Assembly (NCBI GenBank): GCA_963978545.1
Contig: OZ021730.1
Coordinates: 12,717,796-12,781,795 of the forward strand
From: Linyphia triangularis
Taxonomy: Eukaryota > Arthropoda > Arachnida > Araneae > Linyphiidae
Length of the DNA: 64,000 nucleotides
Direction of reading: 5' to 3'
This document shows, piece by piece, positions 58,438 to 64,000 of this stretch (positions are counted from its first letter, which is position 1; the number at the start of each line of letters is the position of its first letter). Under the pieces are notes generated by a model, which was not told where the DNA came from, did no database searches, and was given only the letters and a program-made list of their open reading frames with translations. Made by a program: the position numbers and the translations under genes.

Positions 58438-58528
58438 CTGCCACCGAAGTCTACATAAAACATTCTTTGTAGAACTTCATATGTCAACAGAGTAAAACCG
58501 AATTGAGGGGCAGATCGAAACACTCTTG
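58438..58528 (-). CDS. aralar1: Aralar/citrin carrier, sixth-helix exon
   Basis: 91-bp exon reading [29 protein letters not shown], the last transmembrane segment of the third mitochondrial-carrier repeat. From memory the family has [23 protein letters not shown]. Acceptor TTGTATTACAG, donor GGCAG|GTTAGT. Its first two bases complete an Ala codon with the single base left by the upstream exon, and its last two (AG) join the downstream G, so all three exons splice in one frame. Confidence 0.94.
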
Positions 58529-58667
58529 CTGTAATACAAAATGATCAATTCAAAAACTTCATAAACAAAAGTATAAAAGTTAAAAAATACATGTAATATC
58601 AAAGCTTAATTTAAGTATTTTCTTTATTTTGTCTCTTTAGGTAATACATGAAATAAAAAAAAATATA

Positions 58668-59410
58668 CAAGGTGAGACCGAAAAGTAAGGTGACTGATGT
58701 CATAATAATCACTGTATTATATATTTGCAGATAAATACATCACTGTTCTTCAAAGTAGTTCCCGCCGTCTACAATACACTTCTGACAATGTTCATACAAG
58801 TTCTTGAAACTTCTGAAAAAGTCCTCCTTTGAGACTGTCTTAAGTTCCTTGGTAACAGCAGCTTGAATGTCTGAGATGTTTGAAAATCGGTTTCCCTTCA
58901 ATGCCAATTTCAATCATGGAAAGAGAAAAAAATCTGATGGAGCTAGATCAGGGGAATAAGGATTTTCTAGTCTTTCCACGACTGAAATTGGCACTGAAGG
59001 GAAACCGATTTTCAAGCATCTCAGACATTCAAGCTGCTGTTACCAAGGAACTTAAGACAGTCTCAAAGGAGGACTTTTTCAGAAGTTTCAAGAACTTGTA
59101 TGAACATTGTCAGAAGTGTATTGCAGACGGCGGGTTGGTTGTTTTCAGATTATCTGGCGCCGTCAGCAACACGAAGGCTATAATGCGCCAAAACATTCGT
59201 CATTAGACAAGCCAACATACATTTACAAACACCCATGCCTAACACAGGACTCGAACCCTCAACCTCGCGGTCTAGAAGCTAGCACGCTAACCACTACACT
59301 GTTTTGTAGAAGGTGGGAACTACTTTGAAGGACAGTGATGTATTTATCTGCAAATATATAATACAGTGCTTATTATGACATCAGTCACCTTACTTTTCGG
59401 TCTCACCTTG
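58668..59410. mobile_element. Fold-back of two mariner 3' ends
   Basis: Ends CAAGGTGAGACCGAAAAGTA in inverted orientation, flanked by TA (58666-58667 and 59411-59412). The left arm (58668-58924) and right arm (58973 onward, minus a SINE) are near-complements; 48 nt lie between. Both arms encode the end of a mariner transposase: SNISDIQAAVTKELKTVSKE, DFFRSFKNLYEHCQKCI. The left arm with the spacer also reads NPYSPDLAPSDFFLFP, the family's third-acidic-residue region. So two copies of the transposase 3' end are joined head to head in a TA-bounded unit. It lies in the carrier gene's intron. Confidence 0.85.
59135..59303 (-). mobile_element. tRNA-derived SINE, copy 6
   Basis: Reverse-strand copy inside the right arm of the fold-back mariner. 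Flanks TTGCAGACGGCGGG (59121-59134) and TTGTAGAAGGTGGG (59304-59317) form a 14-bp duplication with three differences, so this copy is older than the others. The B box has a change (GAGGGTTCGAGTCC). Confidence 0.88.
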
Positions 59411-59562
59411 TATATCTCAAGAAATTTAGGGGTTACATTATTAGGTTATTATTATTAAAGTTTTTTTTCTTCTTAATCTTCTAATAAACTTGGAGAAAAA
59501 AACGGTTTCTTATAAATAGTGTAAATATTTCTTCAAAAGTATTTGTTTTTTTTATTCTGGTT

Positions 59563-59720
59563 GGTTGGTTTGTACACTCAACAACCTATTTTTATGCACA
59601 GTAATGGTTAATCAAGCTGGGACCAACATCTTAAGATGGATTCCAAACCACAACAAACATCCACGCCTAACCAAGGAATTGAAACCAACACCTTTGGCTT
59701 TCGACATTATGCAAATTTAG
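59563..59720 (-). mobile_element. Possible diverged SINE with AACC tail
   Basis: Read in reverse it has a CAACCAACC-like tail and a region similar to the SINE's GTGTTAGGCATGGGTGTTTG, here GGTTAGGCGTGGATGTTTG. The tRNA head is degraded and no target duplication was found. It may be a second related family. Confidence 0.35.
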
Positions 59721-60023
59721 TTCTGATTTCATGAATTTGAATTAGCAGTAATGGAAGAAGTTTAAAATGTGTATCTTATGTAATGGTATTAAGTTTTCAG
59801 GAACAAAAACCCACTGATTTTATTTAAACTCTTTAGTGTCGTTACCACTTACAAAAATTAGAATTTCATTTTTGGTGGAACTCTTTATACCTGGTAATAA
59901 ATAAAACCCTATTACTAAATTCTATATAAATTTGTTTTATTTTACACTCATTTGGCACAATACTCGGTGCATTTTACAACACACTCCAGAAATAGGTAAA
60001 AATTAAAATAAAACCCTTCTTAC

Positions 60024-60182
60024 CTGGTCCTCCCTTCCAGAAGGCGGCCCCTCCTTCTTCCTTCCATATCTTCCTGCATGCGTCCATCACACCAGAGTAG
60101 GTTGTCTGACCCTCCCTCGCTGCCACTTGCAGACGTGTCTTGATGACGTCAGCCGGAGTAACCAGGTAAGCAGCAGGGACAC
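60024..60182 (-). CDS. aralar1: Aralar/citrin carrier, exon with third-repeat signature
   Basis: 159-bp exon. Reads [40 protein letters not shown] and [22 protein letters not shown] is the Px[DE]xx[RK]xR signature of a mitochondrial carrier repeat and TTYSGVxD...EEG..AFWKG is the linker to the sixth helix; from memory citrin has [20 protein letters not shown]. Acceptor GATCCCACAG, donor CCAG|GTAAGA. The upstream exons for the EF-hand domain and first carrier repeats were not seen up to 64000 and should lie beyond the right edge. Confidence 0.95.
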
Positions 60183-61309
60183 CTGTGGGATCAAGCCACA
60201 CAATTAATACTTTCAAAGAATAAACACATTGTGGAAAGTGTTCACAGATGTTAGATTTGAAATTGTTGGGTAGGTAGTTTTTCGCAATGTATTTTAGAAT
60301 TAGTAAGTTTGTGGGATCGGTTGCTTGATCTCATGTCATTCGGCAAACTATGACTGTGTGTGAGCATTAGTGTTTTGATTATTTGCATAACTGAAAAAGT
60401 AACAAATATTTAGCAATAACAAAATCTAATTTAAATTGGTTAGTAAGTGAATTCAATAGAAATATTGAACAAATTTTAAAGACCCTATCAAACATCTTTC
60501 TTGTATTATTTGACTCATCAATGACTGAATTATTGATTGATTTTGGGGGCTCAGTGAAGATTTACTTTAAGGACTGAATAAAAGACAAATTTGAAAAAGG
60601 GGAGAAAAAAAATATGAATTTGAAAGATGACCGGAAATAAAGAAGTACATCATTTTGGAAGATATTTTTCCATGGAAGCACAAGTGTGACAATTGTGAAT
60701 GAGAACAGTGCATTATAGAAGAAACAAATAATAGAAAAAAAAATCTTGAGTTTCAAAAATGCTCTTTTTTAAAGTCTGTTCAGTAAGATTCACCCAGAAA
60801 TTGCTCTACTAAGGTAGTGTATAAAGAACCAGAAACTCAAATTGTTGAGATAAACTATATAGGCTTAGAATAAACTTTTGAATTGACATAGGAAAATAAC
60901 TAAGAACTAAAAATGTAAAGTCCCAACAAAATTAAAACATCCAATGTGGAAATAACCACTACTGTTACAGACCACTAACCAATATTTCAGAGACCCTTAT
61001 CGTTTTCTGAAAGAGACAATAAACAGGTTGAGAAATGGCTAAAAAATAAAATAATATAACCTTGTTCATCTGAATATTCGTCATTTTGTAGTCACGACAA
61101 AGCAAGATTGATCCCAGCAAGAAATCAAAAAACCTGATTGTTGCACATGCACAATGCCATACAAGGGCAAAATAAAGAAGTAATCAGTACAGTGTATAGT
61201 TTTCCTAATGGCTTGCTGCGATGTAAAGCAGGGTTGAAACTTGACTGAGATTTTTTAGCTTTATCTACTGGGAACTCTGAGTTTCATTCTTTAAGAATGA
61301 AATCCGGAG
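60183..61309. other. Carrier intron, start
   Basis: AT-rich intron sequence. No gene; the small open frame 60562-60756 is not recognised. Confidence 0.5.
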
Positions 61310-62379
61310 TTCAGGGTAGAAAAAAATTATAAGCGTCTACAGAGACTGCTTACAGGCATAGATTTGGGAGACAATAAACCAAGTAAGCTTTTACAAAAAA
61401 TGGGAAACCTTGCTACTGATAGCATTTGAGATAAAGTTCTAAAAACACTATTTCTACAAAAAATGACGGATTATATGCCCAATATTTTAATTGTTAGTGA
61501 TGGAGATATTGAAAAACTGGCACTAATGGCCGATTGAATCGTTGAAATGCAACCAAAACAAGAACTGTACTGCGCCAGCAGTATTTTTTCTCCAGGAGCA
61601 GATGCCATTACTAAGTTACAACAACAAATTGCAGCTTTGGATAATAAACTGAGAGTCACAAGGAATTCTCATCCTCAATACAAAAATAGAGGTCGATTTT
61701 CTTTTGATCGAAGTAAGTCTCGCAACTATTATAACCCTACTAGCAAATACTGTTATTTTCGTTTTGGGGAAAAGTGTTTTCCTGATAAATGCAAAGCTCC
61801 CTGTGCATGGAAAAACAACTCGTCGGAAAACCAACATCAGCAGTAGAATTAGCAACAGGCTCTGCTGCTGCAAATACACAAAATTACCATCCATTTGTTA
61901 AGGACAATAAAACGGGTTTACGCTTTTTGGAGGACAATGGAGAAGACGTAAGCCTTATTCCTCATGCTTCTAAACACAAATTTATTAATGACTATAAATT
62001 ATATGCTGCAAACAATACCGAAATCGATACTTATGGTACAGAGGTTTTAAGTCTTGATCTTGGTCTGTGCCGAGAATTTCAATTTTCTTTTGTTGTCGCC
62101 AAAATTAGTAAACCCATATTAGGTGCAAACTTTTTGAATAATTTCAATTTATTGATTGATTTAAAGCAGAAAAGCTTAATTGATGGTGTGACGAACCTTG
62201 TAGTTTATAGTGATATTGCACCCATCTCTATTAATGAAAGTGTAAATACAACTAGCAGCTTATGTAAATATTCTGATTTATTTTCCCTGTATCCCAGTAT
62301 AACAAAACCAAATTTTCTTATTTCTATTGTAAAACATAATGTCAAACATCCTATTATAACTAAAGGACATCCAGGCTAG
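61310..62379 (+). pseudogene. Decayed Gypsy gag-protease fragment
   Basis: From ~61325 the frame reads LQRLLTGIDLGDNKPSKLLQ, clearly related to LLSDLPLGDKKPSLLLREM of the intact Gypsy gag in this window, then two in-frame stops, a basic linker and the same knuckle type (CYFRFGEKCFPDKCKAPC). In an overlapping frame the protease follows: RFLEDNGEDVSLIP, YAANNTEIDTYG, KPILGANFLNNFNLLIDLK. The catalytic triplet reads DNG where DSG or DTG is expected. The coding stops at 62377-62379, before the reverse transcriptase. A separate, related family from the complete element, judging by the divergence. Confidence 0.82.
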
Positions 62380-63318
62380 AGGTGGAAGTAGAAGTAGTTA
62401 TTAGCGTTTTCATTTTCCATCAATAGATGTCACTACTGAGTGTGAATATGTAACCTTCAGCTTTTTGTTTTGATCGATATAGAAAGAATTGAATATCTTT
62501 GGAATGCATTAGTTTTCTTTAACTTTCCGTGGCTATTGAAGGAATATCGCAGTTATCACTACAAAAAGTTAGTTCTGCAAGTATGAAAGGTAAGTAAATT
62601 TCAATCTCAATTGAAGAACAAGTCTTTGGCAGAGGATGGCAAGAATTGAAAACAGAGGATCAAAATGCATCTGTATGATCAGAAAAAGGAAACTCTCCTG
62701 CACATTGGCATTTATAAAGTTGTTTTGCCACATTTATAGTTACTTAAAGCTGTTTCAAACTGGAAATATTTTTTGTCTGCATTTGCTTCATTCAGAACTG
62801 TATAACTTAACTTATCTTGGCTTTTTTCGTCAGTCACTATATTATTCCTGAAGCTGAGACTGTTGATAGTCTGTTTAAAATAGATGTACAAAGTGCTGTT
62901 AGCTACCAGCCTGACAGACTTCTATTCTGTGGTTCTGATGCTTCAAAATTGATAAAAGATTATAAAAAAGAAAGATCTAAATATAATAGAGTTCAGAATT
63001 ACTTCAAAAACGGAATATTCCAGATATGCAGCTTACATGCTGAAGAAGTTGAGATGAAAGAATTCATGTTTTATTAAATTCACCGGATCAGATCCCGATT
63101 TGAAAGGAAATACTTCAAACTTCTCAGCATTGTCCAAATTAGCAGTCAATGCCTAATATCAATTCTGAAGATGAGTCTCCATTATTGGATACGTTGTTAA
63201 CTGTACCCGTCTTTTATGTGACCGATATAGTGTAACTGGAGTTTCTCCTTCAGGCGGTCTTCCAATAAAGTGTTTTTTACTTAAGTAGTGGACTTGAATC
63301 ATTGAGTACTTGATAAAA
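62380..63318. other. Unassigned, possibly an LTR at its right end
   Basis: No gene recognised. The last ~100 bp contain CCAATAAAGTG and end in CA just before a primer-binding-site-like sequence, so an LTR may end at 63315 or so. Its left boundary was not found. Confidence 0.35.
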
Positions 63319-63333
63319 CATGGCGTAGTCGGT
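63316..63333 (+). promoter_or_regulatory. Possible retrotransposon primer-binding site
   Basis: TGGCGTAGTCGGTAACC resembles the TGGCGCAGTCGGT-type sites that follow the 5' LTR of many Gypsy elements. A gag-like start follows about 60 bp later. Confidence 0.45.
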
Positions 63334-63379
63334 AACCGAAATTTTGCTATAAATTTCACTTCCTTAATAGTAACTCTTG

Positions 63380-63960
63380 AGTATGAACTTGCCGGAACTT
63401 TGCTTTGAAACCGAGCAGCTGGAAATGGAAACAGCTATGGGATGCAGAACTCTTAAGTGTTTGCAAATTAATGGTAATACAAACTTGTCAGAAGAGTGGC
63501 GGAGATATAAGCAAAATTTCCAAATATTTCATCTGGTTGCTTGTTGGAAATATTCAAGCAAACCAAACTTGATTATTCAAGTAAACCAAACATTGAATCG
63601 GGTGTTTCTATCGGCAGGATGGCAACGACTGGTTGACTTTGTTTTTACGTGTTCGTTTTTCCTGTCGTCTATTGATGTTCTTTTTAACAACTTGTTCATA
63701 CTGATATTAAAGTTTAACTTGCAGTTCCAATTGGTGTTTTTCAATTTACATTTACAACACTGCTGGACATGATAAAACTTCAAAACCTCTCCCTGAGTTC
63801 AAGCCTGATCAAAATGTTGTAATTCAAAATAAAAATATTTGGGAACCAAGTAAAGTAAATGGTACTGATGACGCTCCAAGATCGTATTATGTATATTAAA
63901 TGAAAGAAATAATATTTTTAGGAGAAATCGTAAACATTTGAGGCGATCAGAAGGTAGCTA
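63380..63960 (+). pseudogene. Internally deleted Gypsy element
   Basis: A gag N-terminal piece reads LQINGNTNLSEEWRRYKQNF QIF, as in a common arthropod Gypsy gag. After a short unrelated stretch, PLPEFKPDQNVVIQ NKNIWEPSKV, DAPRSYYV and RNRKHLRRS match the C-terminal end of the same class of pol (VWVPAxV, PRSYxV, RRNRRHL). Everything between, from capsid to integrase core, is missing. The element may continue past the window. Confidence 0.6.
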
Positions 63961-64000
63961 ATAGTTTCGTGCAGATCACAATGGTAATGCTATTGTATCT

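Noticed and set aside
3087..59303. Functional tRNA genes at the SINE heads
   Set aside because: Each head is followed by the same SINE body and tail and flanked by insertion duplications, so they are SINE promoters. The anticodon stem pairs poorly.
60300..64000. Further upstream exons of the carrier
   Set aside because: No FTNPLEIVKIRLQ-like or EF-hand sequence was seen on the - strand; the region holds Gypsy remnants instead.

Overview
This is an AT-rich eukaryotic nuclear window. Split genes with GT-AG introns, very large transposon-filled introns and the repertoire of elements (tRNA-derived SINEs, Jockey-type LINEs, Ty3/Gypsy, hAT-like, Tc1/mariner/pogo and MULE relics) suggest an arthropod. 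A chelicerate such as a spider is my best guess, but nothing in the sequence proves the species.

Only two ordinary host genes are visible, and they converge. EMC7 (ER membrane protein complex subunit 7) runs on the + strand: three coding exons at 16718-16976, 37125-37205 and 42874-42999, with a poly(A) signal at 43061. Its 5' exon(s) should lie left of the window. A mitochondrial aspartate/glutamate carrier (aralar/citrin, SLC25A12/13 type) runs on the - strand: its last three coding exons are at 60182-60024, 58528-58438 and 54890-54716, and upstream exons should lie right of the window.

Layout. 1-2862: tandem array of eight ~367-bp units, arranged as a 734-bp dimeric higher-order repeat, with an AT-hook-like reading frame on the - strand. 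3805-5983: non-coding TIR element with a SINE inside. 8540-9420: decayed MULE transposase. 9613-15115: 5'-truncated Jockey-type LINE, split by a 3.3-kb hAT-like transposon that itself carries a SINE. 15311-15908: fold-back repeat. 16977-37124 (EMC7 intron, 20 kb): a second LINE, a shared repeat copy, two hAT-like elements only 14 bp apart, one of which hosts a complete and very young Ty3/Gypsy retrotransposon (26220-31938) and a 334-bp perfect palindrome, then a SINE and a 2.5-kb TIR element. 37206-42873 (next EMC7 intron): a hAT transposon invaded by a Tigger/pogo element that carries a small MITE. 43489-46323: TIR element with a decayed gene. 49330-51850: repeat with a 1.5-kb MITE and a 128-bp tandem array. 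54.7-64 kb: the carrier gene, whose introns hold a fold-back mariner pierced by a SINE and two damaged Gypsy remnants.

The strongest individual signals are the intact Gypsy element (two 515-bp LTRs with one difference seen, TSD AAGG, and a textbook A AAA AAA -1 frameshift heptamer at the gag-pol overlap), the perfect palindrome at 32381-32714, the exon-like AT-hook array at the left edge, and several multi-level nests whose insertion order can be read from target-site duplications. I did not find a non-transposon system that I would call new.
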